Source of the DNA: Cliona cf. orientalis
Lineage: Eukaryota; Porifera; Demospongiae; Clionaida; Clionaidae
Direction: 5' to 3'
Assembly (NCBI GenBank): GCA_963930775.1
Contig: OZ005695.1
Location: 1,984,001-2,048,000, forward strand
Length of the DNA stretch: 64,000 nt
Shown: one piece after another, positions 42,421 through 54,400 of the stretch
How positions within the stretch are numbered: position 1 is the first letter of the stretch
Layout: every line of letters starts with the position of its first letter
Position numbers and translations under genes: made by a program
Notes under the pieces: generated by a model
What the model was told of the DNA's origin: nothing
The model's database searches: none
Seen by the model: the letters and a program-made list of their open reading frames with translations, nothing else

Positions 42421-45400
42421 ATGGATGATGAAATTTCAAGTTGTTTGGTCTGTATCAAAGAAAGATATCGCAATGTAAGTTCTTACCACACGAAACAGTA
42501 TCCATGTCACTTGAAGACCGTTAATATACATGGATTGGAATTGTTGGAGTCGGTGTTAGAAAAGGAATCTGGCATCTCAGGAGAGGTCAGGCAGATCCGT
42601 ATACCATACAATCGCCTATTTGACCCAATATATGATGAAATAACATCAAAGCCGTCAAATAGTATGGCTCCTCGAAAAGTGATACTAATCCAAGGTGAAG
42701 CTGCCATGGGAAAAACGATGTTATGTATGTCAGTTGTGGAGGAATGGGCTAGTGGAAAGCTATTTCAGGGATTTCAACTTGTGCTTTTACTACCTCTCAG
42801 TTCCAGGAATGTAGCTTCAGCTAGTTCCCTTTCAGGGCTGCTCAATGTGCTGTATGCTGATCTCGAAGGTGATACTTGCTCTACAGTGGCCAAATACTTA
42901 ACCAAGAAAAAGAGTCACAATATTCTACTTATTGCTGATGGGTGGGAAGAGCTTCATGATTCCCAGTGCCAAGCAGGGTCATTCTTACAATCTCTTCTTT
43001 TTAGCAGCGACATCATACCCAATTCATCCATTACAGTTCTTATTACCTCTAGACCAGGCTGCCGCCAAGTTCAAATGTTAAATGTTATGCAGTCAGCTAA
43101 TGATCGTTTAATCACTTTGACTGGATTTGATAGAAGAGCCGTTGAATCCGTAATCCAGTCTGAGTTTGCTGGTGACTTAAGGAGAATCCGCTACCTCACA
43201 GCACAGCTGAATGATAACCCATTAGTTGCAAATGCGTGTAGTATTCCTCTCAATCTTGCTATAGTATGTCACGCTGACAATGCTGAACCCCTACCTGATA
43301 CCATGACAAAGTTGTATTCAAAGTTGATTTGGACACTTGCTTCTATTAGCATAACACATCCTCACGAAAATAACTTGCAATTTTCTAGCCATCATGATCT
43401 TCCTGAGGAGCTACAACAGTCATGGTGGCAAGTATGTGAACTAGCTTTCAGGAACTTTGAGAAGGGTCACAATATTATTTGCACTCCATTAGATGCAGCA
43501 TTTACTTCATCAAAATTAAAGGAAATCTCATATTTTGGTTTAATTAAGCCAATAGCAGAAACTGGAGACACACTATCCTTCTCTTTCATTCATCCTCGTA
43601 TTGAAGAGTATCTTGCCGCTCTACATCTTGCAAAGCAGCCAAAAGAAGCACAGCTTAAATTCATGCGTGAATTGGTAGCCAATGAAGAGTGCAGAATTAA
43701 AATGGGTATTTCATTCTGGCACTTTTTCGTCAGTAGCTACGCACATCAGGTAGCCAACTTGAATCCTGATGTTGCTGATCAAGTTTTGAAGACTTTATTA
43801 GCAGCCTATTGCACTACCAAACAGAAGTACTGCATGGACCTTTACCATCTGTCTTATGAAGCAAAGCATGATGTAGTCAATCAGAAAGTAGTCGAAGCTA
43901 TCAGCACCGTGGGTACTGGAGTTATAAGATTTGGTCATGCACATGATGCATACGATTTCAATTCCATGGTGTATGTGCTTCAAAATGTAACACAAGAGAG
44001 TGAAGTGGAGATCAACTTTCAAGACTGCAATCTGAGACCTGAATATGTAAATCACCTAGCAAATGCTTTGTGTGAAAAATCTAGCATTGTTCAAATCAAG
44101 GGGCTTAATCTGAGTGGAAACAGGCTCAGCAATTCTCTAGCGGTTGACTTCTTTAGGAAAGCTGCTGCTGCTCTTAAATCCTTAAAGGTTCTTATCCTCC
44201 GTAACTGTGATATTGGGACAACCTTGGATATCAAAGCCATACTATCTACATTAACACAGTCCACCTCTCCAACACTAACTCACTTTGATCTGTCATTTAA
44301 TCGGATATCAATTTCCTTCTTGCAAGTTCTGCAACAGCACCTTGAATATTATACAACATTTGAAAGTCTGCAAAATTTTAGCCTAAAGGGATCGCTAAAC
44401 AATGATGTGACAATAACCTTTTTATCAAATTTCAGTGATGCACTCTCAACTAATTGTAAACTTCTCCGACGACTTGACCTATCTGAAAACAATTTGGGTG
44501 AACCTGGAAATTCAGACCTATGCAAAGTGATTTCTCAGCTCCTTAGTCTTGGAAGAGACTTCAACTTGTGTTTAAATAACGAATATATGTCTGAGGTTCA
44601 CGATGAATTTGTATGTGTGATGGAAGAGTCAATAAAAAAGAAAGGAACAATAAATCATACTATTGCTCATGGAGTGATTGTTGGTCCTGGGCGCTCAGGT
44701 AAAAACACCTTGATGAGTCGTTTGATGGGAAATGGACCGCCCAAGTCTGATACTATTTCATCTAGTACTGGAGTATTGGAAAGCATAGTTAAAGTTGAAG
44801 TGAAAAAACTAAGTACAGTGGCTACTGCTGTTAGTAATTTAGAGTGGAAAAAGCTGCAGTATGATGAAGAGGCACTTGAGCTGATCATGACCACAGCAAG
44901 GCATCACTCTGCTACAACTACTAAATCAAAACCTGTTGTAACCAAGTACATCATTAAGGAGCAAATAGAAAGTCCTATAGTAACTAGTGCTAGGTTACCT
45001 ATTCCTTCTAAAAGCCTTCGTCCGAAACAGACAAAACATAAGATTGTGAAGCTCTTCAACAAACTAAAAAGATTTAAGGCACAAAAATCCAATCAAGATT
45101 CTGTGGGTAATGTTCAAGAAATAGAAAAGAGTGCAATCGTGTACACACCAGATGTTGAGCCTGTGAATATTTTTAAGCAGGCAGTGAAGCTACAAGGCAT
45201 GGATGCTCTACGAGAGCACCTTGAATCATCGTGGTCCCTTTACCTCACCAACACAGGGGGACAGATTGAGTTTCAGGAGCATCTTCCCCTCCTTATTTGT
45301 GGGCCATCAATCTTTTTTGTTACATTCCCTTTACATCATGATCTTGATAAGCCTTATGATGTCCGCTATGAGTATCCAGATGGTCGAGTGGAGACTTATA

Positions 45401-48400
45401 AATCACCAGGAACATTACTACAGGAACTACTCCAAACACTTGCAACCATCAGTGCTTCTCACTTCACAAGTGGTCAGCAAAGAGATTCTAAGGCAAGAGT
45501 AAAACCCAAAATTTTCTTTGTTGGTACACACAAAGATTGTCTACCAGGAAATGGTGCAGAAGAGATCATCCAAAGGAAGGATGAACTGCTTCAAAGTTGT
45601 GTAAGACAAACAGCTCTTTTTGATCAAGATGCAATTCAGTTTGCTAAGCATCCTAAACAGTTATTATTTGCAGTCAATAATCTTTCAGATAATGATGACG
45701 AATTTCAGAAGATACGATCAGCTGTACAGATAACTGTTGAAAGAGATGAGTTTACAATTGAGTGTCCTTCATCGTGGCTTATATTGAGCCTAATTCTCAG
45801 AGCAAAGCACAAATCTGATCAGGTTTTGACCTTTGATAAGTGCTTTAGCATTGCCCGGGAATGCGGGATATCTGATCACAAAGAGTTGATTCAAGCACTA
45901 TCATTCATTCATTCAAGGCTTGGACTTGTACGATATTTTGATGTGAAAGATCTGAATACTCTCGTGGTGATTGACCCTCAAATTCTGTTTGACAAGATCA
46001 CGGACCTCATAGTCAAGACGTTTACAGTTGAAAATGTTGGTGTTAAGAAAAATGAAGATTTTTGTCAGAGGGGCATCATTCCTGTGACAGTCATGCAAAA
46101 TATTAGTGATATAGATGAAAATGGTTCCGATTCACAGCTGCCATTTAAATGGTTGACAGATCTATTGAATTATCTCAGAATAGCTGCCTTATTTACAGAC
46201 AGAGATGGTGACAAATACTTCTTCCCATCAGCACTTTGCCATGCACCCAAATCTCATTGTAATCCACCTCACTCATATTTATGGCCTTCATTACTTGTTG
46301 GATTTAAGAGTGGTTTCTGCCCTCGCGGAATTCCAGGGGCACTGATCAAGTACCTTATGACAAATGAAATGAGGTCAAAAAGATGTTGGAATATTATTCC
46401 AAATAAAGTATTCAAAAATGAAGTTTACTTTGCTATCCAGGCATGTGGAAATATTAAACTGAGAATTCTACCGACTCACTTGGAAATCAGCTATTACTCT
46501 GAAGCAGATTCAACAGAAGAAGCACCTGAAGAAGACTCAAAAGAAGATGTGCTAATGAAGAAAACCTGTGAAATAGCATATATGCAAATCAAGAAGGCCA
46601 TGAGCATCGTCACTAGTCAGTGCATGGAGTGCAGCTACTTCTTTGGCTTTTACTGCACTCTATCTACATGTGAAGCTCATAGACATCCAGCTCAACTTGA
46701 ATGGGATGGAAAAGATCCATTTAAGGTAAAATGTAAGATTGCAAACAAACGTGGAAATCTACCAAAGGGCTACAAAATTTGGAATCTCCAAAAGAAACGA
46801 AAACCAGGTAATGCTATCTGACAATAACAATAGCATATTATTAGTTAAATAGCTATAATTTTGATCTTACTACATTCTTATAATAATACTATATATTATT
46901 ATTATAGGAAAAGCATATTATTAGTTAAATAGCTATAATTTTGATCTTACTACATTCTTATAATAATACTATAGGAAAAGCACAATTAGATAAAGTGATT
47001 GATGGTGATGGCCATGGAGCTCTCAAGCACCTTGGTCGAATTGCTGATTCAATGGCTGAGTGGGAAGGTCGGATTTCTGATGAACTCAAACTCACACCAG
47101 CTGATGTTGCAAGCATCCACACAAAGCACCCAAGGAATCTCAAGCTACAATCGTAAGACATCCATTCTGCATGACGTTATTTATTAATTTTAGCCAAATC
47201 CATGCAAGGCACAATCATATTATATTATATTCAACTAGAGCTCTGTAGAGCACATACCCCGCACATTATGTAGCCACTGTGGCAACATTAACACTCCACT
47301 GCCGAGCTGTTTTATGACTTGATGACCCTTTCCAACACTGAGCTTGAGCATGCGCAGTCGTACGTGCCACCAGTAGAGTGGGTGTGGTCAATAAACCACA
47401 CATGCCACTAGTCTCATGCAGCCACTGCCAGACTCTTACCCCTCAAGGGAGTCTGGCTGCACGAGACTAACATGCCACAGGCATGCTGAACAGTTTTGTA
47501 GCGCTTAGTAGTAAGCCTTTTTGAGCAATTTGAAGCGCGTATAAACCAGGATGTCTACCGATCGGTACTTCTCTATTCCTACAGGAGAGAAGCTTTATAC
47601 ATATGGAAACGAAGGCTTGGTTCCAAAGCTACCTATCGAAGATTGATGAATATCTTTGAAAGAGCTGACTTTCAAAATTATGCAGAAATTGTCAGAAGCA
47701 TTATATTATGTGAAGATGAAAGTGATATAGATGATTCTAGTGATTATGAAGATTTAGAGCCTATCCCCCAACCAGAGACATATCCAAATGTACAATCAAA
47801 CCCCTCACCATCACCCAAACACTCAAGACGTATCTCATCATGTGATGAATTTTTATTGATAAATCCAGCCACTGCTAACAATTTTCCTAAAGGTGAGTAT
47901 AGACGACTTAAGGCGCGACCGTTTAGCGCATTAAGGTACCATTAAATTGCGTGGGCGTGAGCATGAGGATTGGCTAATTCAATTAGCGAATCGTGAAGGG
48001 GCGTGGCCGAAGAGGCCATACGAGTGCTTTTGGTCGAAGGTGGGCGTGTCCAGAATCAGCCAGGGATGATTATGCGCGTGTAATTAGCGACCGGAAGTAG
48101 CCCCTGAAGAAAACACCGGTAATTGCCCACATCAAAGCAAGATCAAAGCATTCTTTCTTAACTATTAACCGCAACGACTTCTTATACACTAAGTAGAAAT
48201 TATTACCAACTAATTAAACACTTTAAAACACTAAGTAGAAAAAAAAAAAAGATTTAAATAATTAAATAAATAAATAATTAAATAATCTAATTCATGGGTG
48301 GTTTGGGAGTACTTGGGGAGATAATTTTTACATGGGCACGCTGAATGGGTCGAAACTAGAGGTTTGACCGGACAGATTTTTGATTCACACCTTACAATTA

Positions 48401-51400
48401 AAGTTACGGCCCTTTGAAGTTTCCCCATATGTTTATACAGGGAAGCCATGCGTTTGCAATGTTTCCGCCCACGCGCTACGTGAGGGGCGGGGCCACGCGC
48501 GCACATAAACGTGACGACCTTTACAACAAAATTGAAATTTAGGCTGCCTGCTTGCATTGTATGGTTCCACTATGCACCCAGCTCAACTATATGGTGGTTT
48601 TTGGACAATTTTTTTTTCTGCTTAGTGTTCAGGTCGCCTTGTTAAACACTAAGTAGAAAAAAATATAGAAAAATAATTCACAGGGGGGTTGAGAGCACCT
48701 GGGTGCATAATTTTTTTTATGGGCACGCAGAATTGGTCAAAACTAGAGATTTGACCTTAGGGAATTTTGATTCACGCCTTAGCATTAAAGTTACGGCCCT
48801 TTGAAGTTTCCCCATATGTTTGTATAGGGAAGCCATGCGTTTGCAATGTTTCCGCCCACGCGCTACGTGAGGGGCAGGGCCACGCGCGCACATAAACGTG
48901 ATGACCTTTACCAATTTTTTGACGAAATTGCAATTTAGGCGGCCTGCTTGCATTGTATGGTTCTACTATGCGTCCAGCTCGATTATATGGTGGTTTTTGG
49001 ACAATTTTTTTTTTTGCTTAGTAGTGTTCTGGTCTCCTTGTTAAACACTACTAAGTAGAAATTACACACTAAGTAGAAAAAAAGACACAAAAATAATTCA
49101 TGGAGGGATTGGGAGCACTTGGGAACGTAATTTTTTCATGGGCACGCAGAATGGGTCGAAAAACGAGATTTGACATGAGAAAATTTTGATTCACGCCTTA
49201 GAATTAAAGTTACGGCCCTTTAAAGTTTACCCATATGTTTGTACAGCGAAGCCATGTGTTTGCAATGTTTTGAGTCCCGGTGTGCGTTATTTAGAAAATC
49301 GCTAGTCCAGTACATGCATAGGCTACCATGGAGCTGGTATTGTATCCAGAGACTTGCTGAATGGATGAGGAAGCAGTCACAACAGTAACTCTCCCGTTTT
49401 TGCTGAGAGGTAGGTGGGGTGATACAGCTATAGTTTTACATTTTGTATGTGTGGATCAGTGTGTGGGAAAATACATCTAATTGAGCTCTAGAAACATAAC
49501 TAACTAAAATTGTTTTGTGCTTCTCCCCTAGCCTTGTGTGTGTGCTGTGGTGATCTTGAGTACTAGTACAAAGTAACGTGTTACAGTGGCCACAGGTACT
49601 GAACCTCTTCCCCTAGCCTTGTGTGTGTGCTGTGGTGATCTTGAGTACTAGTAGGAAGTAACGTATTGCAGCGGCCACTGGTACTGAACCTCTCAACACT
49701 GATCATATACTCTGTGTTTTCTAGGCTCTATTAGGAGCATAGATGGCCTTGTTTCCGATTGTATGGGCATCCAGCTCAACTATGTGGTGGTTTCTGGATT
49801 ACAGTAATACTCGGGATGACTATAATAATATTACTATACTGTAGCGTGTGAATATTATATACATGCATGTTTCTAATTATGTGGAACTTTTTGTGCTTAG
49901 TGTGCATGGTAGCTCCTTAGATGATTTCCTTAGATGATTTCCAGCAAGCTCTAACTGCGCCTGCAGCGCAGTTAGAGCGGGTGGAAATCACCTGAGGTAC
50001 TTGGTATTGTTACTATGGTATACCAATGCTAAATCGTACAGGCACTGTACATTGATTAAATTATTGTGGGCTAGGGTAGCTGTTTTGAACATGACTTGAC
50101 TATCTCCGGGATGGCATGCTCTACTCTACTGAAGAATGGTTTTAGTGACATTAGATGTTGTTACCATAGTAATATATACCAAATGTACATAAAGTATTGC
50201 AGTGTATGTATGTGCATGGTAAACAATCAATGTAAAGTAAGCCTAAGTGCATATTAATTTGTGCGAACCTATACAATGCAGGTACGTATACTTATGTGCC
50301 GCAGTTTTTTTTTCTGCTTAGTGTGCATGGTAGCTTGAAAAAAAAAAAGATTTTTAATTAATTAATTCAGGGGGGAACTGGGAGCACTTGGGGACATAAT
50401 TTTTGCACCGGCGCGCAGAATGGATCAAATGCAGAGATTTGACCTTCAGGAATTTTGATTCACGCCTTAGAATCGAAGTTACGGCCCTTTGAAGTTTCCC
50501 CATATGTTTGTACAGGGAAGCCATGCGTTTGCAATGTTTCCGCCCACGCGCTACGTGAGGGGCGGGGCCAGGCGCGCACATATACGTGACGACCATTACC
50601 AACTTTTTGACAAAATTAAAATTTAGGCTGCCTGCTTGCATTGTATGATTCCACTATGCACCCAGCTCGATTATATGGTGCTTTATGGACAATTTTTTCT
50701 GCTTAGTGTTCAGGTCGTCTTGAACTAATTACACACTAAGTAGAAAAAAAAAAAAGATTTTAATTATTGGGACTCTGGGGAGCGGTTGGGACCGTAAGTT
50801 TTATATGGGCACGCAGAATGGCTCAAATTACGAACTTTGATCGAGAGAATTTTTTTGATTCACACTCTAGAATTAAAGTTATGGCTCTTTGAAGTTTGTA
50901 TAGGAAGCCATTCACTTGCAATGTTTACCAAAAAATTTTTACGGGCACGCGAAAAAATTTTACGGGCGCGCGGCGTACGTTGATGACCCTTTACCGAAGA
51001 TTGTGCATATTGCTGTTTGGGTGCCTGCTTGCATTGTATGGCTCTACTACGCATCCAGCTCGACTGTGTGGTGCTTTTCGGACCATTTTTTTTAGCCACA
51101 ACAGTAACTCTCCCGTTTTTGCTGAGAGGTAAGTGGGGTAATACAGCTATAGTTTATGTATGTGTGGATGTGTGGGACAGTACATCTAGTTGAGAAACAT
51201 AACTAAATTTGTTGTGTGCTTTTCCCCTAGCCTTGTGTGTGTGCTGTGGTGATCTTGAGTACTAGTACGAAGTGCTTGAACGTGTTGCAGGGGCCACAAG
51301 TACTGAACCTCTTCCCCTAGCCTTGTGTGTGTGCTGTGGTGATCTTGATTACTAGTAGGAAGTAACGTATTGCAGTGGCCACTGGTACTGAACTAGTCTC

Positions 51401-54400
51401 GCGCGCCAGCCCCTCCTACCCAAAGAGGGAGAAAGGGTCTGGTCAAATGCCTATAGGGCCCGTGTCCCCGCGCACTGTATAGTGCGCGCCAATCAGATGC
51501 ACGGAATAAAGTCACATGACAGCGCGGGCATGAAAGGAATGCAAATTAATGATTGTGCGCATGCGCGATCGTGCCCCAGTACAGTGGAATGTTAATTTAA
51601 CTTTACGTTTCTTATTCACGCACACCAGAAATACGTGACGTCATGCATTCCTCGGCGACACAGGTCCTATACGCATTTGGCCAGACCCCTTCTCTCCGCG
51701 TGCGTGAAAGGGGGCTGGGGACGAGACTAGTACTGAACCTCAACACTGATCATATACTCTGAGTTTCTAGGCTCTATTAGGAGCATAGACGGCCTTGTTT
51801 CCGATTGTATGGGCATCCAGCTCAACTATGTGGTGGTTTCTGGACAATATTATTTTTACAGTAATACTCGGGATGACTATAATATTATACTGTAGTGTGT
51901 GAATATTATATACATGCATGCATGTTTCTGATTATGTGGCACTTTTATCTGCTTAATGTGCATGGTAGCTCCTTAGATGATTTCCAACAAGCTCTAACTG
52001 CGCCGCAGGCGCAGTTAGAGCGGGTGGAAATCATCTAAGGTACTTGGTATTGTTACTATGGTATACCAATGCTAAATCGTACAGCCACTGTACACTGATT
52101 AAATTATTGTGGGCTAGGGTAGCTGTTTTGAACATGACTTGACTATGGATGCTCTACTGAAGAATAGACATTAGATGTTGTTACCATAGTAATATATACC
52201 AAATGTACATAAAGTATTGCAGTGTATGTATCTACATCGTAAACGATCAATATGAATAAGCCTAAGTGTGTATTAATTTGTGCGAACCTATACAATGCAG
52301 GTACGTTGACTTATGTGCCGCAGTTTTTTTTTTTTTCTGCTTAGTGTGCACGGTAGCTTGAACTAAGTAGAAAAAACAAAATAAATTAATTCACGGGGGG
52401 TTTGGGAGCATCTGGGGAGATAATTTTTTCATGGGCACGCAGAATGGGTTGAAATTAGAGATTTGACCTTGGGGAATTTTGATTCATATCTTAGAATGCC
52501 CTTTGAAGTATCCCCATACGTTTGTATAGGAAGCCATGCATTTGCAATGTTTTCCGCCCACGCGCTACGTGAGGGGCGTGGCTACGCGCGCACAATAACG
52601 TGACGACCTTTACCCACTTTTGTCAAAATTGAAGTTTAGGCTGCCTGCTTACATTGCATGGGTCTATTGTGCATCCAGCTCAACTATGGTAGTTCATGGA
52701 CTGTTTTTTTTCTGCTTAGTTGGTCCGCTTCTTGCAAAAAAAAGAATTTATATAATTAATTAATGTTTGGGGGGTTGGGGAGCACTTAGGGAGATGATTT
52801 TTACATGGGCACGCAGAATGGGCCGAAACTAGAGATTTGACCTTGGGGAATTTTGATTCACGCCTTAGAATTAAAGTTATAGCCCTTTGAAGTTATCCCA
52901 TATGTTTGTATAGGATTTGCAATGTTTTCCGCCCACGCGCTATGTGAAGGGCGGGGTCACGCGCGCACATGAACGTGACGACCATTACCCGCTTTTGTCA
53001 AAATAATAATTAATGTATAGGCTGCCTGCTTGCATTGTATGGCTCTACTATGCATCCGGCTCAACTATGTGGTGGTTTCGGACATTTTTTTTCTGCTTAG
53101 TGTTCTGGTCTCCTTGAAAAAAAAAAGATTTATATAATTAATTAATGTTTGGGGGGGTTGGGAGCACTTGGGGAGATAATTTTTACATGGGCATGCAGAA
53201 TGGGTCGAAACTAGAGATTTGACCCTGGGGAATTTTGATTCACACCTTAGAATTAAAGTTACGGCCCTTTGAAGTTACCCCATATGTTTGTATAGGAAGC
53301 CATGCATTTGCAATGTTTTCCGCCCACGCGCTACGTGAGGGGCGGGGCCACGCGCGCACATTAACGTGACGACCATTACCCACTTTGATCAAAATTGATG
53401 TATAAGCTGCCTGCTTGCATTGTATGGCTCTACTATGCATCCAGCTCAACTATCTGGCGGTTTTCGAACAATTTTTTTTGTTCTGGTCTCCTTGAAATTA
53501 CACACTAAGTAGAAAAAAAAAAAGATTTTAATTATTGGGACTCTGGGGAGCGGTTGGGACCGTAAATTTTATATGGGCACGCAGAATGGCTCAAATTACG
53601 AACTTTGATCGAGAGACTTTTTTGATTCATGCCCTAGAATTAAAGTTATGGCTCTTTGAAGTTTGTATAGGAAGCCATTCACTTGCAATATTTGCCAAAA
53701 AATTTTTACGGGCACGTGGAATAAATTTTACGGGCGCGCGGGGTACGTTGACGACCCTTTACCAAACATTGTATTTATTGCTGTTTGGGTGCCTGCTTGC
53801 ATTGTATGGCTCTACTATGCATCCAGCTTGACTGTGTGGTGGTTTTCGGACCATTTTTTCTGCTTAGTGTGTGGTCCCCTTGAAAAAAAAAAAAGCTTAT
53901 TAGGCCTAATTAAGCATATGGGCGTGTTCCTGGCACTGTGTGGAGTGTGTGCGTGTGCGTTAATGCAGGTTTTATTGTTTCCGATTGGGCGTGGCTTCAC
54001 GGGCCAGTGCTTGGATATCGGCGCCTGGGACTTGGCCCCGGCGATAGGTGGGCGTGTCCCGGAAGCGGTGGTGACCTTTGAACCCCGCGAGGAGGCTTTG
54101 GGGGCGTGGCAGGAGGTCAAAGGTGAGGCCATGTCAGTTAATGAGGTACTGTACGCCGGTGCGATCGAGGGGACCGTACGGCTGGACGGAAGCTGACGAT
54201 GGTTTGAAGCGGATGTGGTTGTGATGACGTGTCGTTACCCCGCCCACACAGGAAATGAGGTGAGCTCTTGTGTGGGCGGTGTGGCAGAACGGCCTTGAAG
54301 TGTTTGTGTGTGTTTTGGCCTTGAGGAAGCTGTGTGTTTTAATTGGGATTGATTGTGGGCTTCCGGTGGACATCCGGTGGCAAGTCGGCACTTGATTGAG

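Noticed and set aside
48186-53885. Tandem ~400-bp modules considered as a CRISPR-like or tRNA array
   Set aside because: Units are far too long, no short spacer/repeat alternation exists, and no cloverleaf or Pol III box pattern was recognised.
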